Below the pieces are notes generated by a model. The model did no database searches. It saw only the letters and a program-made list of their open reading frames with translations, and had not been told where the DNA came from. From DATARH01 sp963746885 (GTDB taxonomy: Bacteria; Pseudomonadota; Alphaproteobacteria; ATCC43930; CGMCC-115725): a stretch of 64,000 bases of DNA. Where the stretch lies: NCBI GenBank assembly GCA_963746885.1, contig CAVVDM010000006.1:124001-188000 (forward strand). The letters are read 5' to 3'. Below are positions 1 to 9,492 of this stretch, in pieces. Each line of letters opens with the position of its first letter. The first letter of the stretch is position 1. A program made the translations under genes and the position numbers.

Positions 1-1031
1 GCGTGCATATATTTGGCGAGCTTGTCCTGATCGAGCGAGCCGACCCCTTTGACCGCTTCCTCAAGCACCTGGTAGGTGGCGAAGACCAGCGGCGGCACGT
101 AATACCCCAAGGGATCGGTGCCGGCGACCTTGGCGCGCTTCTGATACTCCGCGATGAAGGCGTCGACGCCGGGGAAGCTCATCGTCGGCTCGTGGACATA
201 GAGCTCGTAATCGACGATGCCGTTGAGGCGCGGCCCCATCTGCTGCTTGATCGTGCCGAATTGCAGCCCGATGATCGGTCCGCCGAACATCTTGGCTTCG
301 AGGCCCTGCTCCTGCACCGCGCGCAGCATGCCGGCGCTGTCGGCGGGATAGGAGGCGACAAAGACGAGATCGGGCTTGACCGCCCGGATCGCCTGTACGA
401 TCGGGGTGAAGTCGATCGTGTTGGGCGGATAGACGCGGTCGTAGACGATCTTGAGACCGTCCTCTTTGATGTGCTTGCGGGCGCCCTCGAGGGCGTGCTG
501 CGAGAATTCGGCGTCGGCGCCGGTGATCGCGATTGTCGTCGGCTTTGGCGTCATGCTCATCGCGACCCGGAAATAGCCGGCCGAGATCGCTTCGTTGCCG
601 TCCGGCCCGTAGGGCATCGTCTGAAAATGCCGCGGGTAATGAAACCGGTCGTTGACCGCCAGCGACAAGGTGTTGAGCACCATCACCTTGTGCTCGATCA
701 ATATCGGCATGGCTGCGGCGCTGTAATTGGTGCCGTAGGCCATCACCAGATCGACCTTGTCGACGTCGAGCAGCTTGGTGTAGATGCCCGGGTCGAGGGC
801 GGGATTGCTCTGGTCGTCGTAGTGAATGATCTTGACCGGGCGGCCGAGGAGGCCGCCTTTGGCGTTGATGTCGTCCGCCCAGATTTGCGCGGTCACCAGG
901 ATCTGCTTGCCGGCGCCGGCGCTGCCGCCCGTTTCCGGGCAGCTGAAGCCGATCTTGATCGGCTCCGCCGCGATGGCCGGCAGCGCCAGAGCAAAGAGCG
1001 CCAGCGCCAGCGCAAATGTCTTTCCGTTCAT
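1..1031 (-). CDS. ABC transporter substrate-binding protein, branched-chain amino acid type (3' end beyond window)
   Basis: Periplasmic binding protein of the Leu/Ile/Val-type (Peripla_BP_6) family. Read leftward from ATG at 1031 the frame stays open to position 1, so the C-terminus is outside the window. The N-terminus is a signal peptide (hydrophobic ALALALFALALPAIAA, cleavage after about residue 20), followed by EPIKIGFSCPETGGSAG, the usual first beta strand and ligand loop of the family, and later GGLLGRPVKIIHYDDQSNP and YGTNYSAAAMP. The ligand cannot be read from sequence; proteins of this type bind amino acids, amides or aromatic acids. It follows an aldo/keto reductase on the same strand after about 90 bases. 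Confidence 0.85.
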   Translation of the reverse strand, partial: MNGKTFALALALFALALPAIAAEPIKIGFSCPETGGSAGAGKQILVTAQIWADDINAKGGLLGRPVKIIHYDDQSNPALDPGIYTKLLDVDKVDLVMAYGTNYSAAAMPILIEHKVMVLNTLSLAVNDRFHYPRHFQTMPYGPDGNEAISAGYFRVAMSMTPKPTTIAITGADAEFSQHALEGARKHIKEDGLKIVYDRVYPPNTIDFTPIVQAIRAVKPDLVFVASYPADSAGMLRAVQEQGLEAKMFGGPIIGLQFGTIKQQMGPRLNGIVDYELYVHEPTMSFPGVDAFIAEYQKRAKVAGTDPLGYYVPPLVFATYQVLEEAVKGVGSLDQDKLAKYMH

Positions 1032-1122
1032 CCTTGTGTTTCCTCCACACCGCATGGATTTAGCACGCAGACGCGGCTGAGCCTGCGGCCTGCTACCTGT
1101 CTGCGTGCTGTGATCTTTTCGT

Positions 1123-2136
1123 TCAGATGTAGACGCCCCGCATGCCCCCGGCGGGATAGCGGGTGCCGGCGGCGGCGCCGAGCGGCACCGCCTCGGCGAT
1201 GCTCTCGATCTCTTCCACCGTCAGCTTTACATCGAGCGCCCCGAGATTTTCTTCCAATCGCTCGATGCGCTTCGTCCCCGGGATCGGGAGCACGTCGGGG
1301 CCTTGCGCGATGAGCCAGGCGAGCGAGAGCTGCGCTACCGTGCATCGCTTGTCGGCGGCGATCGCCTCGACGCGCTCCACCAGCACCCGGTTCTTGCCGA
1401 AATTCTCACCCTCGAAACGCGGATGGCGGCCACGGGTGTCGCCGGGCGCGAGATTGTTGAGATCGGGCACGGCGCCGGCCAACAGGCTGCGGCCGAGCGG
1501 CGCGTAGGCAACGAACGAGATGCCGAGGTCCTTGACCGCGTCGCGCGTCTCGGTCGCTTCCTCGCGGTAGAGCAGCGAGTACTCGCTCTGCACCGCGGCG
1601 ATCGGGTGCACCGCGTGGCCGCGGCGCAGCCGCTCCGGGCGCGCCTCGCACAGTCCGAGATGGCGCACCTTGCCCTGCTCGACGAGCCGCTTCATCGCGC
1701 CGACCGTGTCCTCGACCGGCACGTTGGGATCGACCCGGTGCTGGTAATAGAGGTCGATCACATCGATCCCCAGCCGCTTCAGGCTCGCTTCGCAGGCCTG
1801 CTGCACGTATTCGGGGCGGCCGTCAACGCCGTTGGCCCCGCCCGGTCGCTGGATCTGGCCAAATTTGGTCGCGATCACGATCTTGTCGCGCCGGCCCGCC
1901 GGGAGCTGCGCCAGGAAGCGGCCGAGCAGCGTCTCGTTGTGGCCCCAGCCATACATGTCGGAGCTGTCGAAATGATCGACGCCGAGATCCACGGCGCGGT
2001 TCAGCAGGGTCAGCGCGGCATTGTCGTCGCTTGTCCCATAGGTGCCGGACAACGACATGCAGCCGAGCCCGACCGCCAACACCTCCGGCCCGTTGCGGCC
2101 GATCCGGCGCCGCTCCCGTGTCCCGCTAGCGTTCAT
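1123..2136 (-). CDS. Aldo/keto reductase, YajO/AKR13-like
   Basis: NADPH-dependent reductase of the aldo/keto reductase superfamily, about 337 residues, a full-length TIM barrel. Visible family features: GLGCMSLSGTYG at the start, catalytic Asp and Tyr in DSSDMYGWGHNE, the Lys in VIATKFG, DLYYQHRVDPNVPVEDT, and the C-terminal cofactor region IPGTKRIERLEENLGAL. The start at 2136 (MNASGTRE) is preferred over an upstream in-frame ATG because GAGACGAGG lies directly ahead of it. The substrate is unknown; relatives reduce small aldehydes and ketones. It ends 91 bases before the binding-protein start, so the two could be co-transcribed. Confidence 0.88.
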   Translation of the reverse strand: MNASGTRERRRIGRNGPEVLAVGLGCMSLSGTYGTSDDNAALTLLNRAVDLGVDHFDSSDMYGWGHNETLLGRFLAQLPAGRRDKIVIATKFGQIQRPGGANGVDGRPEYVQQACEASLKRLGIDVIDLYYQHRVDPNVPVEDTVGAMKRLVEQGKVRHLGLCEARPERLRRGHAVHPIAAVQSEYSLLYREEATETRDAVKDLGISFVAYAPLGRSLLAGAVPDLNNLAPGDTRGRHPRFEGENFGKNRVLVERVEAIAADKRCTVAQLSLAWLIAQGPDVLPIPGTKRIERLEENLGALDVKLTVEEIESIAEAVPLGAAAGTRYPAGGMRGVYI

Positions 2137-2358
2137 CCTCGTCTCCCGAAAATTCGCGCGCACCATACCCGATTGGCGAAGCTTTGTGACAACCCGCAAG
2201 ACATCGTATGATCCGTGCGGCGATCTGAAGCCGGGCGCGGGAGGCGGCGATGACGGGCGTGGCGCATGTCTGTGCCGGGGCGTCGGCGACGGCTACGTGA
2301 TCGCCTGCGCCTGATCGAAAGCAACACTCCACTCCATAGACGCGACAGGAGGAAACAA

Positions 2359-3423
2359 ATGGCCGGGACGACGCATGTTTATGCCGGTGTGGCGGCGACG
2401 GTGGGCGTGACGCACAAGGGGACGCTGGGTGGCGTCTTCCGCCAGGCGGTCGGCGACAGCAACTGGGAGAAGCTGGCCGGCGGGCTGCCCGACGACGCCG
2501 AGGTGCACGCGATCACGGTGCATCCGGGCGACAGCGACACAATCCTCGTCGGCAGCACCAAGGGCATCTATCGCAGCCACAATCGCGGCGGCAAGTTCGA
2601 GCACTTGAGCGTTCCCGGCGGCGACCCGGACATCTGGTCGATCCTGGTCCATCCAAAGAATCCCCAGCGGATCTATGCCGGCGCGACGCCGGTCGGCGTC
2701 TATCGCAGCGACGACGGCGGCGACAACTGGAAGAAGCTCGCCGATCCGGCATTACCCGACCGCGTCATCATGGCGTTTGCCTGCCGGGTCATGCGGCTCG
2801 ACGTCGACCCCACCTCGCCTGACGACGTCTATGCGACATTGGAAGCCAACGGCACGATGCGCAGCCGCAACGGCGGTGAGAGCTGGGAAGACTGCACCGC
2901 CGACCTGATCCGCTTCTGCGAGGAGCCGAAATACCGGAGCCGCATCGGCAGCCAGACCGAGATCGAGGGCATGCTCGACGGCCATGCGCTGGCGTGCAGC
3001 GCGGCGGCGCCAGGCACCGTAATCCTCGCCAACCGGATGGGCCTGTTCCGCAGCGGCGACCACGGCGACCATTGGGCCGACATGGAGATCAACCGCTTCT
3101 CGCCGCAGACCTATGGCCGCGACATCCGCACCTCGCCGCTCGATCCCAAGGTCCTGTACGCGGCGTTGGCCCCGGCGGCGCGCAGCACTGACGGCTCGGT
3201 CTACCGCAGCGACGATGTCGGCAAGACCTGGACCCGCTTCGACCGCGGCATCAAGGCCGAGGCGACGATGATGGGCGTCATCCCACATCCCAAGGACGCC
3301 AACCAGGTCTACGCGATCTCGCGCTGCGGCCAGGTGTTCGGCACCCAGGACGGCGGCAAGAGCTGGAGCGAATCGCGCCTCCCCGAAGGCGTGCGCGACT
3401 GCTACGCGATCGCCTGCGGCTGA
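2359..3423 (+). CDS. BNR/sortilin-type beta-propeller protein
   Basis: A 354-residue protein built of BNR (Asp-box) repeats as in sialidase/VPS10-like propellers: GIYRSHNRGGKF, GVYRSDDGGDNW, MRSRNGGESW, GLFRSGDHGDHW, SVYRSDDVGKTW and VFGTQDGGKSW are successive Asp-box blades. There is no obvious signal peptide and no sialidase catalytic residues are evident, so an enzymatic role is not claimed. The ATG at 2359 has AGGAGG seven bases upstream. It is transcribed away from the aldo/keto reductase on its left and stands alone. Similar proteins are usually annotated only as exo-alpha-sialidase-like or WD40/YVTN/BNR-like. Confidence 0.8.
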   Translation: MAGTTHVYAGVAATVGVTHKGTLGGVFRQAVGDSNWEKLAGGLPDDAEVHAITVHPGDSDTILVGSTKGIYRSHNRGGKFEHLSVPGGDPDIWSILVHPKNPQRIYAGATPVGVYRSDDGGDNWKKLADPALPDRVIMAFACRVMRLDVDPTSPDDVYATLEANGTMRSRNGGESWEDCTADLIRFCEEPKYRSRIGSQTEIEGMLDGHALACSAAAPGTVILANRMGLFRSGDHGDHWADMEINRFSPQTYGRDIRTSPLDPKVLYAALAPAARSTDGSVYRSDDVGKTWTRFDRGIKAEATMMGVIPHPKDANQVYAISRCGQVFGTQDGGKSWSESRLPEGVRDCYAIACG

Positions 3424-3557
3424 GGACGATGCAGCGTCGGCGGGCCGAAAGCCGGCCCGCCCTCGCTTTGCAAGGCGCCTCGAACGAAAAGCGAACATGA
3501 CAGATAGGCGCCAGCGCGGTATGCTGTGGGACGAGGCAACCACAGGGCAAATGCCGG

Positions 3558-4967
3558 ATGAGCGCCTATGTCGCGCCGCTAATGCTGCTGGTCGGGGTGC
3601 TCGCTGGAATGGCGGCGGCTTGGCTGATGCGCGGCCGCGACGTCGCCCGCTTGCAGGGCGAAATCCACCGGGCTGAAGCCGAGCGGGACGCCGCGGCCGA
3701 GCGTCGCGATTCGCTGGCGCGGGAGCTCGAAAGCGAACGCGTGGCGCACGCCGCCCTGGCCGGCGAGCAGGGGGCCGAGCAGCGTGCCCACGACCGGAAC
3801 CTGGCAGCGCTAGCCGCGCTGCGCGGCGATATCGAGACCAAGTTGCAGGCGCTCGCCGCCGAGGCATTGCGCGGCAACCAGCAATCGTTCCTGTCGCTGG
3901 CCGGCCAGGTGTTCGACAATCACCGCCAGGCGGCCGCCACCCTGCTCGGCGACAAGGAAAAGGCCATCGCGGCATTGCTCGCGCCCATCAGTGCAAGCCT
4001 GGAGGAATACCGCAAGGGCCTCTCGGAAATTGAGAAGGCCCGAGAGGCAGCTTATGGCGGGCTCGCCTCACATCTCCAGGAGGTCGCGCGCGCTCAAAGC
4101 GACGTCAGCCGCGAGACTCGCAAACTCGTCACCGCGCTGCAGGCGGCGCCGAAAACCCGCGGCCGCTGGGGCGAACAGCAGCTCCACAACGTCATGGAGC
4201 TGTCGGGCATGACGCCTTACATTGATTTCGAGGCCGAAAAGACGCTCGACCACGACGACACAAGGCTGCGCCCCGACATCATCATCCGCCTGCCCGGCGA
4301 CCGGCGCATCATCGTCGATGCCAAAACCTCGATGGCGGCCTATCTCGACGCGGTCGAAGCCGGCGGCGACGACGAGCGGCAATCCCATCTCGACCGTCAT
4401 GCGCGGCAGTTGCGCACGCATATGAAGCAGCTCGCCGGCAAGAGCTATTGGGACGCGCTGCCGTGCACCCCGGATTTCGTCGTGATGTTCATTCCCGGCG
4501 AGAATTTTTTCGCCGCCGCCATCGAGCGCGATCCCCAGCTGTTCGAGGACGCAATTGCCGCGCGGGTGCTGATCGTCACGCCAACCACGTTGATCGCGCT
4601 CGCCAAGGCCATCGCGTTCGGCTGGCGCCAGGAGAAGGTTGCCGAGAACGCCAAGAAGGTCGCCGAACTTGGCCGTGACCTCTACCGCCGGCTCGCGGCG
4701 ATGGGTGGACACGTGATCAACCTCGGCAAGGGGCTCGACGGCGCGGTCAGGCACTACAACCATTTCATCGGCAGTCTCGAAGGGCGGGTCATGCCGCAGG
4801 CGCGGAAGTTCAGCGAACTTGAGGTCGAGGGCACCGGCGACCCGCTGCCCGAACTGCGGCCGGTGGAGATCGAGCCGCGCCGGCTGCGCCCCGACAGCGA
4901 ACTTGTCGCCCCGCCGGCGACCCTCGTCCCGCTTTCCGCCGGCAGCGCCGCGGAGGCGACGGACTGA
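3558..4967 (+). CDS. rmuC: DNA recombination protein RmuC
   Basis: A 469-residue RmuC family protein. An N-terminal membrane anchor (PLMLLVGVLAGMAAAWLM) is followed by a long Ala/Glu/Arg-rich coiled coil (about residues 28-120) and then the PD-(D/E)XK-like RmuC core: KTRGRWGEQQLHNVMELSGM, DIIIRLPGDRRIIVDAKTSM, FVVMFIPGENFFAAA, and VLIVTPTTLIALAKAIAFGWRQE. RmuC limits inversions at short inverted repeats and has a nuclease-like fold. The length is typical. The gene is complete and converges on the metallo-hydrolase gene, with 7 bases between the stops. Confidence 0.95.
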   Translation: MSAYVAPLMLLVGVLAGMAAAWLMRGRDVARLQGEIHRAEAERDAAAERRDSLARELESERVAHAALAGEQGAEQRAHDRNLAALAALRGDIETKLQALAAEALRGNQQSFLSLAGQVFDNHRQAAATLLGDKEKAIAALLAPISASLEEYRKGLSEIEKAREAAYGGLASHLQEVARAQSDVSRETRKLVTALQAAPKTRGRWGEQQLHNVMELSGMTPYIDFEAEKTLDHDDTRLRPDIIIRLPGDRRIIVDAKTSMAAYLDAVEAGGDDERQSHLDRHARQLRTHMKQLAGKSYWDALPCTPDFVVMFIPGENFFAAAIERDPQLFEDAIAARVLIVTPTTLIALAKAIAFGWRQEKVAENAKKVAELGRDLYRRLAAMGGHVINLGKGLDGAVRHYNHFIGSLEGRVMPQARKFSELEVEGTGDPLPELRPVEIEPRRLRPDSELVAPPATLVPLSAGSAAEATD

Positions 4968-4974
4968 GCTGCGC

Positions 4975-6069
4975 CTACGCGCTGCCGCCCTCCACCGCAT
5001 GGCCTTCGGCGCGCCAGCGCAGCATGCCGCCGGTCAGATTGGCGACCTGCTTGAGCCCGGCCTGCTGCAGGATCACGGTGGCCTGGGCCGAGCGTCCGCC
5101 GGCGCGGCACACCGCAACGATCGGCCGGTCTTGCGCGAGTTCGCCGGCGCGCTCGGCCAACTCGCCCAGCGGGATCAATACCGCACCCGTAATGTGGCCG
5201 AGCGGCCCGGTGAACTCGTCGGCCTCGCGCACGTCGACGATCTGCACCGCGCCGGTGTGCCCCCCGGAAATCTCCTCGAGCCCGTGCGGGTCGATCTCCC
5301 ACACCCCGGCAAAGCTGTAGCGCAGCGGCGCCCAGTTCGGGTCGGCCGGCGGCGTGGCGGCGGCCGCGTCGCCCTCCGGCCGGCCGCAGCGCAGATTGGC
5401 CGGCACCGCGATGTCGATCAGCTTCGGATGCGCCAGGCGCAGATTCTTCATGTAGCCGGCGAAGTCGCCGATGCCGATCTCGCCGCCAATCCGCGGGTTA
5501 AAGCGCCGCTCCTCGGCGACGCTCGTCACGGTCAGCCCGCGATAATCGTGCGCCGGATACAGCAGGCAGTCGTCGGGCAGGGTGAAAATCTGCTCGTGGA
5601 TCGAGCGGTACATCGCGGCGGCGTCGCCCTCCTGGAAATCGGTGCGGCCGCTGCCGCGGATCAGCAGGCAGTCGCCGGTGAACGCCATGCTGTGGTCGTC
5701 GAGCACATAGGTCAGGCAGCTGTTGGTGTGGCCGGGCGTGGCGCGCACCAGCAGGCGCCGCCCGCCGAACGCGACGATGTCGTCCTGTGTGAGATAACGG
5801 TCGGCCCCCGCCGCGCGGCTCGCCGCCGACAGCATGATCTTGCTGCCGGTCCGGGCTTTCAGCAGCCAAGCGCCGGTGACATGGTCGGCGTGGACATGCG
5901 TTTCGAGCGTGGCGATCAGTTTTAGGCCAAGTTCGCCAAGCAGCGCGGTGTCGCGCCGCACCTGCTCGAATACCGGATCGATCAGCAACGCGGCACCGCT
6001 GTCGCGGTCCCCCAGCAGATAGGTATAGGTCGAAGACTGCGGATCGAACAGTTGTCGGAACACCAGCAT
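4975..6069 (-). CDS. MBL-fold hydrolase with C-terminal rhodanese domain (persulfide dioxygenase-like)
   Basis: A 364-residue fusion. Residues 1-235 are a metallo-beta-lactamase domain of the ETHE1/glyoxalase II type, with the metal motif THVHADHVTG, ATPGHTNSCLTY, FTGDCLLIRGSGRTDF and YPAHDY. Residues about 260-360 are a rhodanese domain with active-site loop CRAGGRS. Relatives (ETHE1, CstB, BlhA) oxidise glutathione persulfide or handle sulfane sulfur; the exact activity here is inferred. The HADH motif and GRTDFQ segment favour persulfide dioxygenase over glyoxalase II. The product, sulfite, would be the substrate of the soeABC-like enzyme at 53-58 kb, but the genes are not linked. Confidence 0.88.
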   Translation of the reverse strand: MLVFRQLFDPQSSTYTYLLGDRDSGAALLIDPVFEQVRRDTALLGELGLKLIATLETHVHADHVTGAWLLKARTGSKIMLSAASRAAGADRYLTQDDIVAFGGRRLLVRATPGHTNSCLTYVLDDHSMAFTGDCLLIRGSGRTDFQEGDAAAMYRSIHEQIFTLPDDCLLYPAHDYRGLTVTSVAEERRFNPRIGGEIGIGDFAGYMKNLRLAHPKLIDIAVPANLRCGRPEGDAAAATPPADPNWAPLRYSFAGVWEIDPHGLEEISGGHTGAVQIVDVREADEFTGPLGHITGAVLIPLGELAERAGELAQDRPIVAVCRAGGRSAQATVILQQAGLKQVANLTGGMLRWRAEGHAVEGGSA

Positions 6070-6320
6070 CGCACCCTCCCGCCGATCGCCAAGCCCGTTG
6101 CCGGTGCATGCTCGGATATCCGACCCCTCGCGCGCAAGCGATGATCATGACGCAGATCGTGGCCGCCGATTGAGCGCACCGCTCCCGTCGCGCCGAGCCT
6201 GCGGCACGCGAACCCGCCGCCTCGTGCGACCATGGGACGCGCGCGAAACCTCCCAAACGGTCCGCAGACGGGCGTACTGGTAATCGCGACGCAAAGGAGA
6301 GCAGCGGTGGCTTCCCACAG

Positions 6321-7442
6321 ATGAGGCGCGTGGCGGCAGTCCGCATCCCGGCAAGCCCCGCGGTGCCGTGGCCGGCCATAGCCGTCGGCAGCGCGGTAAT
6401 GCTGCTGGCAGCGATTGATCCGGTGCTGCACTACGTCGGCGTCGTGGCGGCGCCCGATCCGTGGGCGGTGTGGCCGCTGACCCCGGACCTGACGCTCGGC
6501 ACGCTGTTGGTGGGATGGCTCTACAGCGCCGGCCAGCGGCGGCCGGCCGGGTCCGAAGACCGCCGTTTCACGACCTTGCGGCAATTCTCCTTCTTCGGTG
6601 GTCTTGCCGCCCTGTTCCTGGCGCTGCAATCGCCGATCGAGACGATCTCCGATCATCAGTTCCTGATGCACCAGGTCGAGCACATGCTGCTGCGCACGAC
6701 CGTGCCGATGCTGCTGGTGCTGGCGGCGCCGCAGGGGGCGCTGCTGCGCGGCCTGCCGGACTGGGCACGGCGCCATGTCGTCAGGCCGCTTCTCGCCAGC
6801 CCGGCCGTGCGCCCGCTCGGCCTGCTCGGCCACCCGGCGGTCGCAACGATCCTCTTTGTCGCGACGACCTATTTCTGGATGATCCCGCGCTTCCACGACC
6901 GCGCGATCCTCGACGAGCCGGTCCACTACTTGTGGCACGCGACGCTGCTGTTGAGCGGCCTGATCTTCTTTTGGCGGCTGCTCGACCCGCGACCGCGTCC
7001 TCTCGGGGCGTCGCTGGGTGTGCGGCTGTTCATGTTCTGGATAGCCTCGATCGGCAACATCCTCCTGGGCTCGTATCTCAGCTTCAAGCATCAGGTGCTT
7101 TATCACGCCTATGCCGAGACGGGGCGGCTGTGGGCAATCGCTCCGGCAACCGACGAGAATTACGGCGGGCTGATCATGTGGATCCCCGGCAGCATGATGT
7201 TCGTCGGCACGGCGATCCTGATGATCTATCGTTGGGCCCAGCAGGAGGAGCGCGCCTTCGCGCGGCAGCGCCAGCCGCGTCGGCCGATTGGCGCCGGGGA
7301 GTTTGTGTCGGAGCGGCGGTCGGCTAACCGGAAGATGGCAGTCGGGCTCGTGTGCTTCATGCTGACGGTCGCGGCGATCACCTTCACCACGGTGTTCGTC
7401 TACCACTTTGCCGCCAACCCGGGCGAACTCGCGCCGTTCTGA
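6321..7442 (+). CDS. CtaG/Caa3-type cytochrome c oxidase assembly membrane protein
   Basis: A 373-residue polytopic membrane protein matching the caa3_CtaG family: conserved HQVEHMLL early in the protein, WMIPRFHDRAILDEPVHYLWHATLLLSGLIFFW in the middle and GGLIMWIPGSMMFVGTAILMIYRW near the end. About eight hydrophobic segments are visible, including a final one (VGLVCFMLTVAAITFTTVFVYHF). The family assists copper delivery or assembly of heme-copper oxidases in Gram-positives and proteobacteria; here no oxidase genes are adjacent. It is divergent from the MBL-rhodanese gene across 250 bases that should hold both promoters; I see no clear operator there. Confidence 0.85.
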   Translation: MRRVAAVRIPASPAVPWPAIAVGSAVMLLAAIDPVLHYVGVVAAPDPWAVWPLTPDLTLGTLLVGWLYSAGQRRPAGSEDRRFTTLRQFSFFGGLAALFLALQSPIETISDHQFLMHQVEHMLLRTTVPMLLVLAAPQGALLRGLPDWARRHVVRPLLASPAVRPLGLLGHPAVATILFVATTYFWMIPRFHDRAILDEPVHYLWHATLLLSGLIFFWRLLDPRPRPLGASLGVRLFMFWIASIGNILLGSYLSFKHQVLYHAYAETGRLWAIAPATDENYGGLIMWIPGSMMFVGTAILMIYRWAQQEERAFARQRQPRRPIGAGEFVSERRSANRKMAVGLVCFMLTVAAITFTTVFVYHFAANPGELAPF

Positions 7443-7542
7443 GCGACGGCCGCAGCGTCGCAGCACCACGTTGTATCGCGCCGCCGCCCGCCGTATTTTC
7501 GCGCGATCCGCGGCCTGCGCCGCTTTTCCGCCGGGGTATCCC

Positions 7543-8557
7543 GTGAACCAATCCTTCCTGCCGCCATTGGCGCCCTATCCGACCACACGGCTGCGCCGCA
7601 ACCGGCGCGATCCGTGGTCGCGCAAGCTCGTCGCCGAGAGCGTCTTGACATCGGGCGATCTTATTTGGCCGGTATTCGTACAGGACGGCGAGGGACGCGC
7701 GCCCGTCGAACTCGATGCCGGACGCCTGGCGCCTGTCGATCCCGGCCCTCGTCGACATGGCGGGCGAGGCCGCTGCGCTCGGCATCCCGACAATCGCGGT
7801 GTTTCCGGCGGTCGATCCGGCCTTGAAGGACCCGGAGGGGCATGAGGCGGTCAACCCCGAAAACCTCGTCTGCCGCGCTGTCAGCGCCCTCAAAAAGGCG
7901 CTGCCCGATCTCGGCGTTTTGTGCGACGTGGCGCTCGACCCGTTCACCTCGCACGGCCATGACGGCGTGATCCGCGACGGCTACGTCGCCAACGACGAGA
8001 CCGTCGCGATATTGCAGCGCCAGGCGATTGTGCAGGCCGAGGCCGGCTGCGACATCATCGCGCCCTCGGACATGATGGACGGGCGGGTCGGCGCGGTGCG
8101 CCGGGCGCTCGACGAGGCCGGCTTCGACCGGGTGCGCATCATGTCCTACGCGGCGAAATACGCTTCGTGCTTCTTTGCGCCGTTCCGCGACGCGATCGGC
8201 TCCGCCTCCTCGCTCGGCAGCGCCGACAAGCGCACCTACCAGATGGACCCGGCCAACGGCGACGAGGCGTTGCGCGAGGTCGCGCTCGACATCGCCGAGG
8301 GCGCCGACATGGTCATGGTCAAGCCCGGGCTGCCGTATCTCGACATCGTGCGCCGCGTCAAGGACGCCTTCCGGGTGCCGACCTTCGCCTACCAGGTCTC
8401 GGGCGAATACTCGATGATCAAGGCCGCCGCCGAAAAGGGCTGGCTCGACGGCGACCGCGCAATGCTCGAGTCGCTGCTCTGCTTCAAACGCGCCGGCGCC
8501 GACGGCATCCTGACCTACTTCGCCGTCGACGCGGCGAAGCGGCTCAAGGCGGGGTAA
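7543..8557 (+). CDS. hemB: Delta-aminolevulinic acid dehydratase (porphobilinogen synthase), one frameshift
   Basis: HemB condenses two 5-aminolevulinate molecules to porphobilinogen in the cytoplasm. The frame from GTG at 7543 gives the conserved N-terminus (PTTRLRRNRRDPWSRKLV, then IWPVFVQDGEG) but leaves the family after 7710; one extra C at about 7711 restores PVE-SMPDAWRLSIPALV and the rest to 8557. Catalytic features are present: IIAPSDMMDGRVGAVR, the first Schiff-base Lys in SYAAKYAS, and the second in MVKPGLPYLD, with QVSGEYSMIKAA. Since all later sequence is intact, the indel is probably a sequence error in an essential gene. No other ATG start is available upstream. Confidence 0.93.
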
Positions 8558-8583
8558 ACGATACCGATCGAAACTGACGCTCG

Positions 8584-8607
8584 AGAAAGCCGCATAACCG
8601 GCTTTCT
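8584..8607 (+). terminator. Candidate hairpin terminator downstream of hemB
   Basis: AGAAAGCCG (8584-8592) and CGGCTTTCT (8599-8607) form a perfect 9-bp inverted repeat with a six-base loop, 27 bases after the hemB stop. No strong T-tract follows, so rho-independent termination is uncertain. Confidence 0.45.
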
Positions 8608-8707
8608 GGAAAAGACGGCTTATAACTCGAATTTCCGTTGTCGCGGTGCTTCGAGCAACGGCAAGATTCATGCTCTAGCCGGTTAGGAATCTGAAGGAAC
8701 ACCAACG

Positions 8708-8875
8708 ATGAGCGAACGCCTAGGACTGCTGTTCTCGGACGATTCGATATTGGTGCTGCCGAAGGTAATGGATGTCGATACGGCCTTGAAAGAAGCTGAG
8801 GAGCATGACCGGGGCGAACCGAAACCCCGCTCGCGCGTTGTGCGTCTGAAAGTCGAAATCACTGAAGTCTTGTGA
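8708..8875 (+). CDS. Small hypothetical protein, 55 residues
   Basis: A short ORF starting ATG at 8708 with GAAGGAA about 9-15 bases upstream and ending TGA at 8873. The product MSERLGLLFSDDSILV... is acidic then basic (EEAEEHDRGEPKPRSR is not exact; the middle is charged) and ends KVEITEVL. I recognise no family. It lies in the lower-GC patch between hemB and the insertion sequence. Plausible because of the ribosome binding site and balanced composition, but nothing else supports it. Confidence 0.4.
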   Translation: MSERLGLLFSDDSILVLPKVMDVDTALKEAEEHDRGEPKPRSRVVRLKVEITEVL

Positions 8876-8937
8876 TACAAAACCTGCTTCTCTGCTTCTG
8901 TAGGCTCCCCGAATTCAGATTCAGCCTTGGGTGGACC

Positions 8938-9219
8938 TTAGAAACCCTCAAGCGCGCCCCGGTTATCTCGGACCCACGTTATCGCTTGCCAGCGGTTTTC
9001 AACACCAAATTTTCGAAAGAGGCGCGTTAGGTGCACCTTGACCGCGGCCTCGGTCATACCGAGGCTGCGCGCGATTTGCCTGTTGGCAGAGCCCCGCATC
9101 AGCTGACGCAGGATCGCTCGCTCACGCTCGGAGAGTGGCATTTGACCCAGATTCCCGCAAGGTACGTGCTCAATCCGTAAATCACAGTCCGCGATCTCTT
9201 GGAATTGTACCCTCTTCAA
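8938..9219 (-). CDS. LuxR/FixJ-type HTH protein without receiver domain
   Basis: A 93-residue protein consisting essentially of one GerE/LuxR helix-turn-helix: LSERERAILRQLMRGSANRQIARSLGMTEAAVKVHLTRLFRKFGVENRWQAITW. The pattern LSxRERxIL...NRQIARxLGMTEAxVKVHLxxLxRKxxVxNR is the DNA-recognition domain of response regulators. An N-terminal receiver or ligand domain is missing; only about 27 unassigned residues precede the HTH. It may be a genuine short regulator or the 3' end of a gene truncated near the neighbouring insertion sequence. The upstream 90 bases are AT-rich. The target is unknown. Confidence 0.7.
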   Translation of the reverse strand: MKRVQFQEIADCDLRIEHVPCGNLGQMPLSERERAILRQLMRGSANRQIARSLGMTEAAVKVHLTRLFRKFGVENRWQAITWVRDNRGALEGF

Positions 9220-9312
9220 TTTAAATACGCGCTAAATTAGATGGTTAATATCAATCAAACTGGTCCTATATTTTGTAGATTAGGATGCGCTTGGAATCCC
9301 TCAGTGTGTCCA

Positions 9313-9356
9313 CCATTTAGAGATGTCACTGGTTCTGCCATTTAGAAATGTCACTG
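9313..9356 (+). repeat. Left terminal repeat of the ISNCY element (two tandem subrepeats)
   Basis: Two copies of a direct subrepeat of the form CCATTTAGARATGTCACT lie in tandem with an eight-base spacer. Their reverse complement aligns along about 43 bases with the right end at 10820-10862. The tandem arrangement looks like a double transposase-binding site. Confidence 0.7.
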
Positions 9357-9492
9357 TTGCCGGTTCGGGCGGCGGGCGGGCGTGGAGCCTGTGCGAAGCG
9401 CAGCGGCCGAGCGACGCCCGTCGCACTGCGCTGCCGCGTCACCGGTTGTTTTACCGAGCGAGCGACAGCTCGCTCGGCTCGTAGGGAAAATC

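Noticed and set aside
3..1313. A 436-residue plus-strand open frame at the left edge
   Set aside because: It is antisense to the substrate-binding protein and the aldo/keto reductase and has no family resemblance.
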